Assembly: GCF_029168945.1 (NCBI RefSeq)
Contig: NC_083610.1
Coordinates: forward strand, 75,011,580-75,075,579
DNA length: 64,000 bases
Reading direction: 5' to 3'
Source of the DNA: Cannabis sativa
Taxonomy: Eukaryota > Streptophyta > Magnoliopsida > Rosales > Cannabaceae
Shown piece by piece: positions 12,088 through 24,500 of this stretch. Numbering within the stretch: the stretch's first letter is position 1; every line of letters starts with the position of its first letter. The notes beneath the pieces are model-generated. The model saw only the letters and a program-made list of their open reading frames with translations, did no database searches and was not told the DNA's origin. The translations under genes were made by a program, and so were the position numbers.

Positions 12088-12352
12088 TCTCTATCATATC
12101 ATAGGCACACATATATTGTAAATATTATGAATGATAAGAACATAATATATATATATATGAAATTAATAATAAATATATAAAAACATATACATACATATAT
12201 AATATATAGATATATAGATAAAAAGAAAAAGGAAACCAAATGATTCTTGAAATTGTTTCAGTCAGATGAGTATATATATAAATATATATTTAGTGTATCG
12301 TGACTTTGAAACAATTCAAGAACTTTAACAAAATACTTACATTGGATCTTAG

Positions 12353-12416
12353 GCAGAGACTCATGCTTGAAGCTTGGGCAGAGACTCATGCTTGAATCTT
12401 GGGCAGAGACTCGTGC
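12353..12416 (-). repeat. Three 25-bp repeats next to the primer-binding region
   Basis: GCAGAGACTCATGC occurs at 12353, 12378 and 12403 (the third with CGTGC). In the element's sense the copy nearest the LTR is joined to the presumed primer-binding sequence (CGTTATCAGCACGAG), so part of that region is triplicated. I could not match it to a specific tRNA. Confidence 0.8.
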
Positions 12417-12424
12417 TGATAACG

Positions 12425-12677
12425 TGTTATAAAATAATATAAAATAATATAAAGTAGATGAGAAGAAAGAAGAAGAAGATGAAGAGAGAAAGAGAAAGTG
12501 AATGAGAATTTCTGAGTTGTTTATTTCAATGGGGTGAACCCCTATTTATACAAATACAAGAGTGAGATATTAAGAAACTAAGAAAAAGAGAAACTAAGGA
12601 AAAGAGGAATGTTGATTACAATTCATGGTAATAAATAAAAGATTTGGACATCCACATAATTATTAATATTTATAACA
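12425..12677 (-). repeat. 5' LTR of the Copia-type element (intact copy)
   Basis: 253 bp, TG...CA, with a purine-rich stretch (GAGAAGAAAGAAGAAGAAG) near its plus-strand start. It matches the split copy at 855-956 and 8505-8655 apart from a few bases. Flanked by AAATA at 12678-12682. Confidence 0.9.
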
Positions 12678-12682
12678 AAATA

Positions 12683-14436
12683 TTTTTTTTTGGATATTTT
12701 GTATTTTATATAGAGTTGATTTATGAATAATTTGTATATTGTGACAGAATTGTTGTTTTTATGTTGTGATGTAATTGTTTTTATATGACGTTGTAGTTAT
12801 TTTTATGTGGTTTTTAGGTTTTTTTGTTGTCCAATTATTTTTAGTTGTTTTTTGATTTATGTGCATTTATTATAATATATATTTGTAATTCATTCTTTAT
12901 TTTTATTTTATATGTGTGCTACTTTTTAGATATAAATACATATATTTAACATATTTTTTTTAAGTATAATGATAAGTTTTTTTTTCATTTTTTTAATTGA
13001 CACAATGTGTACTGGTAGATATTGTCATCTTAAAATTATATTTGTTGTTTAGTTAGTTTTTGTTATTTTAATTATATATTACCCATTATATTATATACTA
13101 ACTTTGAAATTATAAGACTTTATTATTTGTATTATTAATATAATCATTGGTTTAAATTTTAAAAAATAAATTATCGTTTTAGTTGTCACTAACTTTGAAA
13201 TGGTGAAAAAAAAAGTTAACAAGTATGAAGATGTAAAAAAAAATATAGTAGTACAAATAGTTAATCTGTCAAAATTAAGTAAAAAAGAACTTCATTATAC
13301 AAAAATAAGCTGAGGAGTTGAGATTATTTTACATATTACAAGGAGGTCGATGTCTTATAATTTTTATGTTGTTTTGTAACTGTTTTTTTTATAGTTATTT
13401 TCATGTTGTTGTTTAGGTGTTGTATAATTGTTTTATTGAAACAGTATCTTTATAATTTTGAAACTTTAAGATAGTATTTTTGAAAACTTAATTTTGTAAA
13501 AAAAAAAACAAAAAAAAAATAAAAGGTATTTTGTAAAAACCCAAATATTTTGTAACAAAGATTTGCAAATTTGTCTTGGATTGATTTGTTTGCTGCTGTA
13601 TTTGATGACTGGGCCTTATGAAGAAGAGAAGTTGCCGCCCATTTCTGCTCGGCAAGAGTTTAGAGTGAGGCCCATAGGCTGGAATTGATTGAAGACTTTT
13701 CAAGGCCAAGCTTGAAAGATGAGGAAAAGATGCAATTAAATAGAGAAAATTGCACTCTATACTTTTTTTATATTGTCCTCTTTTATTTTTATCTTCTTTT
13801 TTAAAATCTATTATTTTTACTTTTTTTTTTTTAAACATTGTACCAATTTTACTCATGTCACCTGAAGATACTCTTCATGTGACTCTCTTATGTCAGGGTA
13901 TTTTAGGTACAATACATATAAAAAGAGGTATGTTCAATTAAATATAAAATTAGAGGTAAATTTGATCAATTGATTAATAAAAGTGTTATTTTTCAACTTA
14001 CCCCAATTAAATATGGGATTATTTCACAAATACACACAAACAACAAAAAATATTATAAAAATACGGTTGTATAGAATTTTAAATATTTTTATGATTTTTT
14101 ATAATTTTATTTACAGAAAACACGGTCTTTTTTAGTATTTTTATATTATTTAATTTTTTATTATTTATATGTTATTTTGATGTTATTTATATATTATTTC
14201 ATGTTACTTTTATGTAATTTTCATGTTATTTTTGTGATATTTTTATACAACACCGTTAAAAATATAAAATTTTTATAAAAAAAATAATATTTTATGTAAT
14301 TATCTCATTAAATATTTCCACACTTTTAGTAAAACAAAAGAAAAAAATTGAAAATAATATATTTTTTAAAAAAGAACCATAAAAATATTTAATCATTATA
14401 TATTTCTCAATAATATGACATACATAATTATACTAA
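12683..14436. other. AT-rich intergenic DNA with a small GC-richer relic
   Basis: Mostly AT-rich with homopolymer runs. About 13560-13740 is clearly richer in GC and has a short open stretch beginning ATGACTGGGCCTTATG that breaks after about 28 codons. It may be a relic of a gene fragment, but I recognise no family. Confidence 0.4.
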
Positions 14437-14445
14437 AAAGAATTA

Positions 14446-14866
14446 GGGATAATTGCGGCAAAAGTCCCCAAAAACTTGAGGTTGATGCCGATTAGTCCTC
14501 AACCTCAAAAATTGGCGGTGAAAATACCCAAGGTGGACAAAGTTGTTTGTCCGTTCATACTCAGTCCGTTAGTGAGACTAACGGGACACGTGGACGCACC
14601 AGATTTAATCCCCTTTTTTATTTTTAATTTTCCCCTAAAATATAAAAGTATTAACTAAAAAAAATTAATAAAACCTAAAAAAATAAATAAAACAAATTAA
14701 TATAACAAATTAATTAAACAAATTAATGTAAAACCTGAAAACATTTCAAAAAAAAAAACTTCATTACAGAAGTAAAAACCAAACACACTGAACACGAAAT
14801 CGAGGCCCTCTGTCCACACCCAAACCCTAATCACGAATTTGAAACTAAATCCCTCAAAATCGAAGG
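14446..14866 (+). repeat. Left terminal inverted repeat of the MULE
   Basis: About 0.42 kb matching the reverse complement of 30771-31165. The outer ~170 bp differ at only a couple of positions; homopolymer length changes accumulate inward. It ends about 130 bp before the transposase start and probably contains its promoter. Confidence 0.85.
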
Positions 14867-14995
14867 CGAACACTGTGTATCCATTAAAATGCAGTCGATT
14901 TTTTGAATATTGACCCCATTCGAAGAGCATTCCTAAGCTAAATCCCTAAAGGTTGAAGATACAGCAAAGGAGGTCCCCAAAAAACCAGTCCTGTA

Positions 14996-17900
14996 ATGGA
15001 GGACGACGATGGTAAAGGTACAATCCCATTTTTCATTTCCTTGCTTATTCATAGTTTATTATGTAATTTTAGTGAAGAAAAATGGTTTGCAGTAAATTTT
15101 TTGTCTATGGTTTTACTGAGAAATGGTTTGTAAGTTTTACTGTGTATTTTTTTTCCATTTCACATTCACTGTATGAAAAAAGTGTGTAGATGATGGCAGT
15201 TTGATATTTATATAGGGTTGAGTATAATGTGTTAGGTGTACACATTTAATTGATCTATATTGTTTTTGTTGGGACATGATAAAGTTGGTATTAAACTATT
15301 TTTCAATGTTGTGTGGGGTATAGGCTTTGACTAGTGAGCATGTGAGCATCTTTGCACATAGTTTTAGGCTCTATGTCATCAACTTTATTGTAAATTGGCC
15401 TTGGTTTGTTGCTGGCAGGTTTGTATTTTAGTGTGAATATGCACCATGGGGGTTCTTGGTGCACTAGAAATGGGTTGAAACACTATGTGGGTGGCACTAC
15501 AACCGAGTTTGATAAGTGCCATACAGATTTCTTCAACATGATGGAACTTGAAGGGATGCTTTTGCAAGTACAGTGGTGTCATGGTTCCCCTCTGTATTTC
15601 TGGTTTAAGCCTAAAGACAAAGAACTACATGATGGATTTGAGCTTAAGACTGACAAGGATTTGTTGGCTATGTTTGAGGACTTGAGACAACAGAGATATA
15701 GGAAGGTGGATGTTTATGCTGATTTATCTGGAACTTTTGGAGGCAACAATGGTGAATTAGCAATTGTGCCTGTTGATGCAAATGTGAGTGTTGAGAATAC
15801 ACCACCTGCTGGAAGTAAGCTGAAAAAGATGCATAATAGAGGAGCTACCAGATGATGCAAATGTGATTGTTGATGCTCGGGTAAGTGCTAGACCAGATGA
15901 CTATGTTATGTCCAAAGCAGCAATGAGGGATGTTGAAGAGGAATTGGCAGAGAATTTACAGGATTCCAGTGGTGATTCTGATGATGGGGTTGATGAGTTT
16001 GTTGTGTACATGCCAGATATTGACATGCCAGAGTTTGACATGGAAGATGGTGTTGGAGGAAGTGATGAAGACACTGATTCTAGTGTCCAAATTATTGAGA
16101 CAGTGGTGGATATTGAGTCTGACAATGAAGGCCCAACTGAGGAGGCCCATTTACACCCCAATACCCAAACACATGCCCAAAACATATTTGAAACACCATC
16201 CAAACCAGAAAAAGCCCAAACCAGTAAAAGAACACCAAAAACCAGATCCCAAACACAAGGCAAAACTGGCCATTTAAATCCCTGCACATCACCCAATATA
16301 AGGTCCCAATTAACATCCAAAACACCACCTCCAACCAAGAAAAAAAGTTGCCAGACTGAGCTGTTCCAATCACCCAAAAGTAGGTCAAAAACTCCATCCA
16401 AAACACCACCCCAAACCAGGAAAAACAAAGGGCAGTCAGACCTCAACAAATCACCCCAAAACAGAGCTCAAACAACATCCAGAACTAGGAAAGGAGAGGG
16501 TTGTTCGAGAACACCACAAACCAGATCCCAAAGAGCTTCTACAACACCTCAAAACAGTCACACATTAGCCCAAACACCACCCTGTACCAGATCCAGTAAT
16601 GTATCTCAAACACTACCCCAAACCAGATCCAAAAGTGTATCTCGAACACCAGCTCAAACCAGACAGAGAGTAAGAGAAACACCATCCAAAACACCAACCC
16701 AAACCAGAAAAAGACCAAGAGAAACACCAACCAAAACACCAACCCAAAGCAGAAAAAGAGGAAGAGAAACACAAACCAAAACACCAACCCAAACCAGAAA
16801 GAGACCAAGACAAACACCATCCAAAACACCAACCAAGAAGAAAAAAAACCAATCAGTGGAAGAGGAAGATTTTTTGGAAGAGGAATATGCTGCAGATACC
16901 CAAGATCCTGAATTAGCAGAAGAAGGAGCAACTGACCCTAGCCAATGGTGGGGGTCACTCAATGATCTATGAAGTCAAGCTTACCAAGATGATGATGATG
17001 GTGGAGGATATGAAGAGGATGATGATTTGGTCAGCTTGGTTAGTGATGAAGATGATGGACCAGTGCTTAAAAAGAAACACATTGAGTTTGATCCACACTT
17101 CAAGCCTGAGAACATCAAGTTTGAGTTGGGAATGGAATTCCCTACTGTTGAGCACTTGAGGGAAGCATTGAAGGAGCATTTCATCAGCATTGACAGGCAG
17201 TACAAGTATAGTCACAATGACAGGTTAAGAATTAGAATTGTATGCCAAGGAGAAGGCTGCAAATGGTTAATGTATGCTCGAAGGATGAGAGATGATTGCA
17301 CTACAATGCGAATCAACAAATTTGAGGAAGAACACAACTGTGGAATTTTATGGGAGAACAGGCTGGTAGATGCTAATTGGATTGCAAAAGAGTTCTTGGA
17401 GAAGTTCAGAGCAAATCCAGCCATGTCTTTTGGTGATTTCAAGAAAGCAAATCCTGAGGGTAAGTACTCCAAACTTTCATCCTGGACTTTTTATCGAGCT
17501 AAGAACAAAGCAATGGCCAAGATACATGGAACCGTTAAAGATCAATATGCTATTCTGCATGATTATTGTGCTATATTAGTGAAACTGAATCCTGGTAGCA
17601 CAACTTTCATCAGAACAAGCTTAGTGGATGATGTAAGGTATTTCGAGAGAGTTTACATATGCCTTGCAGCATGTAAAGCTGGTTTCAAGTTCTGTAGGCC
17701 CATCATCGGGTTAGATGGTTGCTTTTTGAAAGGGTATTGCAAGGGTATGTTGCTTGTAGCCATTGGTATAGATGCAAACGACAGCATGTTTCCTCTTGCA
17801 TATGTTGTTGTTGAGAAGGAAAACACTGATAGTTGGACTTGGTTTGTGCAACTACTGAAAGAGGACCTAGATGTACAAGACACAAGATTGTTCACATTCA

Positions 17901-19068
17901 TTTCAGACAGGCAGAAGGGGCTGGAAAGGGCTGTAGCAGAAATTTATGAAGGTTCTGAAATACGTTTTTGTGTTAGGCATCTTTATGCCAACTTCAAGAA
18001 GGAGTTCCCTGGATTGTTGTTGAAGCAACAATTATGGGCTTGTGCTAGAGCTACAACAGTGGAAGAATTCAAAAGGAGAATGGATGAACTGAAGGAGACT
18101 AATGCAGCAGCTTTTGAATGGTTGTCCAAAAAGTCACCATCTGAATGGACCAAGTCCCACTTTAGGACTTTCAGTAAGTGTGATATGTTGCTAAATAATC
18201 TCTGTGAGAGTTTCAACTCAGCCATACTAGATGGAAGAGACAAGGCAATCATAACTCTGTTAGAGTATGTAAGATACTGGCTGATGGATAGAATGAGAAA
18301 GCAAAGAGAAAGTGTTAGTAAGTGGACAAAACCAGTTGGGAAGAGAATCTTTGATATCCTGCAGAAGAATAGGAAGTTAGTTATGAAATGTCAGTGTACA
18401 AAATCTGTTGGAGGCTTGTTCCAAGTGACAGTGTCTACTGACCAGGTGGAAGCAACAAATTTGGAGACCAAAACATGCTCTTGCAGATCTTATGACCTCA
18501 CAGGTATTCCTTGTGGTCATGCATTAGCTTGCATATGGTATTCCAACCTCAGTGAGTATGATTTTCTTGCTGAATGTTACAAGAAAGAAGCCTTCTTAGC
18601 AACTTATGAAGGGTCAATTACACCTATGCCTGGTCCTGAACATTGGCCTAATAAAGGCCTGAATCCAATCCTTCCACCAGCAGAAACTGTTCTACCTGGC
18701 AGGCCCAAGAAATCAAGGAGAAGAGAAGTAGATGAACCTCCACCTGGTGCAACTAAAATGAGGAGATTCGGGCAGTCTAACAACTGTTCTAATTGCAAAA
18801 AACCAGGCCATACAAAGACCACTTGCAAACAACCAGTACAGGAGAAGGTATATTATTTCATTAATGTCAATTAACTTTGTATTGATTTTTCCATGGTATA
18901 CATATAACCTAACATTTATCATGGTATCAGGAACCTCCCCAGAAGAAAAAGATGGGTCGTCCTCCCAAAAAGAATCCAGATCCTCAAACTGTTAAGAGGA
19001 ACATGAGGAGAACCAAGCAGCAAGAAAGGGAATCAAGAAACACTCAACCACCATCATCTGCAACTTAG
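14996..19068 (+). pseudogene. MULE transposase (MURA-like), near intact, one frameshift and one stop
   Basis: DDE transposase for MULE excision and insertion. Model: exon 1 14996-15011, exon 2 15419-18847, exon 3 18931-19068, all GT..AG and in phase. Order: N-terminal domain (HHGGSW, YVGG; ~15439-15720), acidic stretch, Thr/Pro/Lys repeat region (16141-16850), Mutator DNA-binding domain with CxxxxxC..HNC (~17090-17345), catalytic core with Asp in LDGCFLKG (17714) and SDRQKGL (17906), SWIM zinc finger CSC..CGHALA (~18474-18530), CCHC knuckle CSNCKKPGHTKTTC (~18784-18830), and an exon 3 tail with the AT-hook-like GRPPKK. Lesions: an extra A in AAAAA at 15823-15827 shifts the frame, and TGA at 16970-16972 interrupts the same frame used on both sides. 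Without them it would be about 1190 residues. The catalytic half (17027-18847) is open. Confidence 0.88.
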
Positions 19069-19636
19069 TTGCTGCACTACTCAACTTTTGTATTGTATTT
19101 TGGATTATGTCATAGTAATTAAGGCCATATTTTGTGAACACCTTAGATGGCATATTATTAGTAGTGAATGTTATGTTTTATGATCTTTTTTATCACATTG
19201 CCTAGTGCTTTGTGCTTTGATGACAGACTTAAAACAATGCCTTTGTGCATTTTTAATGGTATCAGTAGTGAATGTAATATTGTATGATCTTTTTGATCAC
19301 ATTGCCTACTGCTTTGTGCTTTGATCACTAAATTAGAACATTGCCTTGTGCTTTTTTAAAGGGTATTGTCTTAATAGTTCAATATTTTTTTGTATGAAGT
19401 TCTTGATTACAGGTTTATATACTATTTTTGTGATATTGCATTACCAAAAATCAAATTACAGGTTTTGCTTCAAATGGCATAGTTCTAATTGTACCAAAAC
19501 TACAATTTCAGTAATGCATTGCCATATTGTCTGAAAAATACATTCCATTAACAACTTTTGTTGTACACACACCAAAACCAGTACCACATACTTGACAAAA
19601 ATACATTCAATTAACAATGGCAATACAAGTGCCATG
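19069..19636 (+). other. MULE non-coding region after the transposase, with short repeats
   Basis: Holds a duplicated phrase (ATCTTTTT..ATCACATTGCCTA..TGCTTTGTGCTTTGAT) at about 19180-19225 and 19288-19325, and ACAATGGCAATACAAGTGCC repeats that continue across the nested insertion at 29690-29810. Probably the 3' untranslated region; no signal assigned. Confidence 0.5.
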
Positions 19637-21517
19637 TGTTGGAAATTATTTTACCAGGATCTTAGATCTACTCACAAGTATGTTTATTAACATCCTAAAT
19701 ATGAACTTTCTAAAACGATAAATTAAACACATATAAAGTTTAGGAAACCTTACATTGGGTGCAGCGGAATAATATGACTCCTTCCGTTCAGATATCTAGC
19801 CCTTGATTCCTTTCTGTAGCAGAGCATTATCAATATCTGAACCTGGATCTCTTTCTCTGAATCTTTGATGCTGAATCTCCTTTGCTGATGATCTTTCTTC
19901 ACGATCTTCCTCACTATGATTGAGGTATCACTTGATGTGTGTGGGCACTACTCTAATCACTAAGAGAGGTTCGAAATATTGAGGAAGAAAAGAGAGAGAG
20001 AGTGGCGGCTAGAGAAGAGAGTGGAGGCTCAGGTTTTTCTGATTCAGAAAGTGTGTTCTTTTCCTGAAGCCTTCACTATCTATTTATAGCATTCCTCTAG
20101 GGTTTGATTTGAATTATATGGCATTAAAATAATGAAAAAATCATTTAAAAAAGCTACAAAGGTGGCCGACCATACACTTAATGGATTGGGCCTTGGGCTT
20201 TGCAATTTTGCAATTTTAACACCTTTTGTATCTGATTTTCTCAAAAATGCCAATTTCCTAATTCAATCATTTAAATGCCAATTCTAACTATTTAATAACT
20301 ATAAATAATTATTAAATAATATTGTCATTTATCATATTTATTAATTGCACCATACAAAGTATCACAATTAACAAATATGCTCCTATAAACTCTTTCTTTA
20401 CAATTTCGCCCTTACTTAGTGAAAATTTCACAAATAGACATAGTCTAACTTGTGAATTATAATTGATTAATCAAAACCAATTACATGAGTCTTACAAGCA
20501 ATATTATCTCAACTAGTGGGGGGACCATGGGTCTATATAACCGAGCTTCCAATAAGTAGATCAAGAATTTAACACTAAAATTCACTAACTTATTAATTCT
20601 TCGTTGAATCCACGCATAGAACTTAGAATTGCACTCTCAGTATATAGAATGCTCTATATGTTCCACCATATAGACACATCATTAGTTATCCATTGTTATA
20701 ATCCTAATTTGATCAATGATCCTCTATATGAATGATCTACACTGTAAAGGGATTAAATTACCGTTACACCCTACAATGTATTTATTCCTTAAAACACTTG
20801 ACCCCGTATAAATGATATTTCAGCTAATGTGAAATGAGTACTCCACCATTTATGTTCGTTTGGTCAAGCTCGAAGGAGATCATCCTTTGCTTACTATTCG
20901 CCGGATAAGCTATAGATTCCATGTTTATGCTAGCGCTCCCACTCAATTGCACTACCGTGTTCCCAAAATGTACGTATCACCCTGACCTAAAAGTAGGCTT
21001 AACTAACAAATCAAAGAACACGAATAGCCTTTCAAGATTGAGCCTAATCATATCAGGATTAAGATCATTTGATCTAGGATCAACTAGGCGATATTGACTT
21101 GAATAGATATTACGGTAAGTTTAATAAATCTAAGTCAAAGTTCAATATCGGTCCCCTTCCGATGCATACTCCATGCATCCAACCTGAGCTTTACTTTAAC
21201 CAATGTTCTGGAAAGAACATAGTATTTCTCCAAATACAAGTAAACTCTTGTTGTAGATTATCATATCAGTAAAACCCTATGTCTGATAAATCTAGGAAAC
21301 TTTATTCACATAGTCATGTTTACTTTCCAATGTGTTGACGACACAATAAACAAGATCAAGTATGTGAAAAGGGTTTCGTATGAATTTATACATTATGTAC
21401 ATATAATCATGAAATAAATCATGTGAACCATGCAACATTAAATGTTATTTCGATCTATATTAATGAGTAAATTCGATTATATTGAAATGAGTTTTATTTA
21501 GGGCATAAAACCCAACA
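19637..21517 (-). repeat. 3' LTR (left copy) of the nested large derivative
   Basis: 1881 bp. It differs from the right copy at GCCGGATAAGC (20910 region), one C in GGTCCCCTTCC, and a small cluster in the last 150 bp where it reads TTCG against TTCAG or TCTG. Confidence 0.9.
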
Positions 21518-24500
21518 AACTCCCACTTGCACTAATATAAAACAAAAAGTGCGTTTCAAATAATCTCAACACCTTGATATACAAATCAAGTGTAGTAGTA
21601 GTAAACTCCTCGTAATAGGATCCGAAAGGTTGAATTAACCACAACCTTTTCTCCACCATTACTCTTCCTTTAATCACAAAATCATTGATAATGTGAAATT
21701 CCTCTCTATATGTTTACTCTCTTGGGATACCGGATTCTATACCTTTGGCAACTACTTTTGGTTAATCGTGAAATTAACACTAGTAGTTTAAGGCAATTTG
21801 GAATGGTGCCAAAGATGTATAGAACTTTCCTTAGACCGAATAAGTAACTTTTCCCGCACTTTAACATTCAAATTCCTTTCTCGGTAGACCTAGAGACTTG
21901 ATAGGTTTTTACACTTCTCCAAAATCACTATTCCACCCCCGTAGTAATCACCATCTTATCGTAAAGATTTTCTAGCACAAAGGCAAATTTCAAAATTCGA
22001 TATGGTGTAGTCTAAGAGTTTTAAACACACCCATGTACTAACATATAGTTCCTCTTCTTTATCTTAGGATTTACTTGATTGTCTTCCAATGTTCTTCTCC
22101 CCGGATTAATCGATACCTACTCATTACTCCCACTCAACAACGGGTGTCCGGTCTAAGGCATACAAAAGCATATCTAAGACCTCTCACTCGTTGATGTAAG
22201 AAATTCTTTCATGGTTTTATCTTTTCTCGGAATAGTTAAGACTTTTCCTTAGATAAATAAAATCTATACCTAAGAAGGTTGTGAAGCTTCTATAGATTGC
22301 CATTAGAAAGAAAAATGCTTCGCATCTTACTAAAGTAAGTTGCTTGCATTAGAGTAAGTAATTACCGGGTATACCACAAGCCATAGGTTTAGATAAACTC
22401 AAACCTATAATACTAGGAACGTAGTTTTGTTAAGTCCATAGAATAGACTTATTAACGAAAATTTCCTTTTATGTCCTTGTAATAGAAAACTTTAGGTCAT
22501 TCCATGTGAATGGATTAAACCATAGTTCTATTGGCTTTCTTCTTAGTTTCTTATCTTGACAATCCATTACTTGTTTAAACTCACAATGGATTTTAATCAC
22601 TTCGTGTCTCCCAAGTCATAAGAAGGTGAGTTCCTAGAAACTCTCCCACTACGACAAGGTACCGTGAATTATGTCGAAGAAAACTAAATGGTATTGATCT
22701 CTTCGGTTGTGACAAGACAACGAGAGGCGGTGGGATCATCATATGTTATAAGATGATAGAACACTTTTGGAATCAAGAATAAATATCTCCTTTATTTGCT
22801 ACTTGTTTTTCAGACTTAGTCATTTTCTTAGAAAAGTAGTATTTGTTTGAACAAACACTTTCTTATCTATTGACAATGGGATGGTCCACCCCTAATCATT
22901 TAGAATAGCTAACAAACCATGGTTACCGCTCTAGCTTTTCTTAAGATTTTGATTAGGTCATCCATGAATCTGGTAATGATTTACGTTAAGTATACAACCA
23001 TTACATCATTCGAAATTGTATTACCATAGAAGGAATTAAAGCAACGACTAGTAACTAATCATCAATATGCAACTCGAAATTTCGGGAGGTAAGTTTGGAT
23101 ATAATTCAAAAATCAATTTAATGATCTTTGAACCGCATATCTACTAACTATTTCTCCACCCCTATCGCTCGCAAGATCTTTAACCACTTACCTTAATGGT
23201 GTTTAACCATTGCTAGAAATTAATGAAATTTTTCAAACATTTCAAATTTCTTTGCATAAGGTATAATCTAGAGTTATCGTTTTAAGAATACAACGAAAAA
23301 CTCATATCCACCCCTGAATGTACATCCATCTGCGAATGAGATGAACTACTTTTAGTGGATATAGGCATATTAACTCTTTGCGAGAGATTGATCTTGTCAA
23401 ATCCATTATGAACAAGATACAAATGCCATAGATTAAAAAAAATGTGGTAGTTGTCTATTGATGACATAGGTTTAGTTACATCAAAGAGTTCTTAGAATAG
23501 TGCAAGTGGATCCCCGATCACGTAATACCTAACTCATATTCCATACAGTTTGAATCCATTAATAAAAGATGGACATTTAAACACTTGAGAAAGTGTAACT
23601 GTATTGTATCTGGAATTAGAAATATAAGAAAATTTCTATTTGGAATCTAAAATTAAAGTCAAAGACTTAAATTTATACCAAATATAATGAGTAATTCTAT
23701 CTTGGACCAGCACTACTAATATAACTCTAAGTCGATTTGCCCATACAAGTAGGAGATTTCTAAGATTGAGGATTTATATCAATTGGGAATAGAATTTCGG
23801 GATTATAATCATAAGCGTCATTTAATTTCTTAAGAGAAAATATAGAATGACATGAAATGATTTATAGACCATTCATCCAATGATATGTTTTGAAGCTAAT
23901 TCAAAATGAATAAGCTAAGAGGAATTAGGATAATTTCGTTTATAAATAAGAATCCAACGATGCTTCGATTAGCGAAAGTCAAAGTAATCTTATTTATACA
24001 ATCTTCTTGTTTCATATCGTAAAAATACTAGTCTAAGGTGTCATCAATTGATGAACAGCTAGATGTCGCATATACAATATTTATCTTTCGAGATCTAACA
24101 CTATTATGAATGTCTAATGGTGAAAATCCACTAGGGATTTATCTCATTAGATAAACAAGCCAAGTTAGACCAACAATGAAGATTCGAAATTAAACTACAA
24201 CTTAATAACAGAAAATAACATGGTTCAATATAAATTCATACACAATTCGAAATTATAAACATATAGCAAGTAGGAATGACAAGTGAAAATACTAAAACTT
24301 ACAATCCTAAATAATTTCCAAGGTTTTCAACAAACTGATATCAGTGTCCCGTTTAGGCGAGAGTCAAAGCTACCATTCATTGAATAGAGTTGTCACCTCG
24401 TCTAAAATGTTAAACATTCTAGCAACCTTTTATTCGATCAAGATTGGAATTCAGCGTTGTCCCGTTTAGGCGAGAGTCAAGGCAATTCTATCTTATGAGC

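Larger units (their letters stand above)
9421..12330 (-). other. Dense array of short hairpins replacing gag-pol; recurrent ACTTCAGG loop
   Basis: No coding potential. I found more than thirty inverted repeats nearly end to end. Examples (stem/loop): ATGGTA 9605-9610 with 9617-9622; GAAGT 9698 around loop ACTTCAGG 9703-9710; ACATATTT/TTC near 10463; ACCGT 10575 with 10587; AAATGAACA 10665 with 10694; ATTGAAC 10969 with 10981 (loop TTCAG); AAGTTCA 11001 with 11015; CATTC 11237 around ACTTCGGG; AAACATTT 11745-11752 around ACTTCAGG 11753-11760 with AAATGTTT 11761-11768. Two are nested: 9725-9780 (11-bp outer, 6-bp inner stem) and 11260-11308 (9-bp outer, 8-bp inner). At 10506-10523 the stem pairs only through a G-U in the minus-strand RNA, which fits the element's orientation. 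It ends with a 16-bp stem (12244-12260 with 12307-12322, one bulged A) near the primer site. Function unknown. Confidence 0.8.
855..12677 (-). mobile_element. Copia-type LTR retrotransposon, gag-pol nearly absent, carrying a nested element
   Basis: Two 253-bp LTRs begin TGTTATAAA and end TTTATAACA. One is intact (12425-12677); the other is split by the insertion at 957-8499 (855-956 plus 8505-8655). Target duplication AAATA lies at 850-854 and 12678-12682. On the minus strand the order is 5' LTR, a tRNA-binding-like start (TTATCAGCACGAG), three 25-bp repeats, about 2.9 kb of hairpin-rich non-coding sequence, a 100-bp repeat, the last part of a Copia RNase H, a polypurine tract (GGGGGAG) and the 3' LTR. 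The interior is only 3.77 kb, so movement would need proteins supplied by another element. The orientation rests on the RNase H remnant and the polypurine tract. Confidence 0.9.

Noticed and set aside
11891..12121. Repetitive 76-codon plus-strand ORF with HNLQDIC repeats
   Set aside because: It is only the translation of the 39-bp tandem hairpin unit (39 is a multiple of three). No start context, and it lies antisense in a retroelement's non-coding region.
9421..12330. CRISPR-like or centromeric array
   Set aside because: Stems differ from hairpin to hairpin and there is no constant repeat with unique spacers. The region is inside an LTR retrotransposon with defined ends.
13488..13856. 122-codon minus-strand ORF
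   Set aside because: Lysine/phenylalanine-rich from poly-A and poly-T runs; no motif.
15815..15852. Short intron (GTAAGC...ACCAG) in the transposase instead of a frameshift
   Set aside because: It would be 38 nt, shorter than plant introns normally are. A single extra A in the AAAAA run restores the frame to the stop at 16970.
15901..16962. Long minus-strand ORFs opposite the transposase, rich in W, F, V
   Set aside because: Shadows of the Thr/Pro/Lys repeat on the plus strand.
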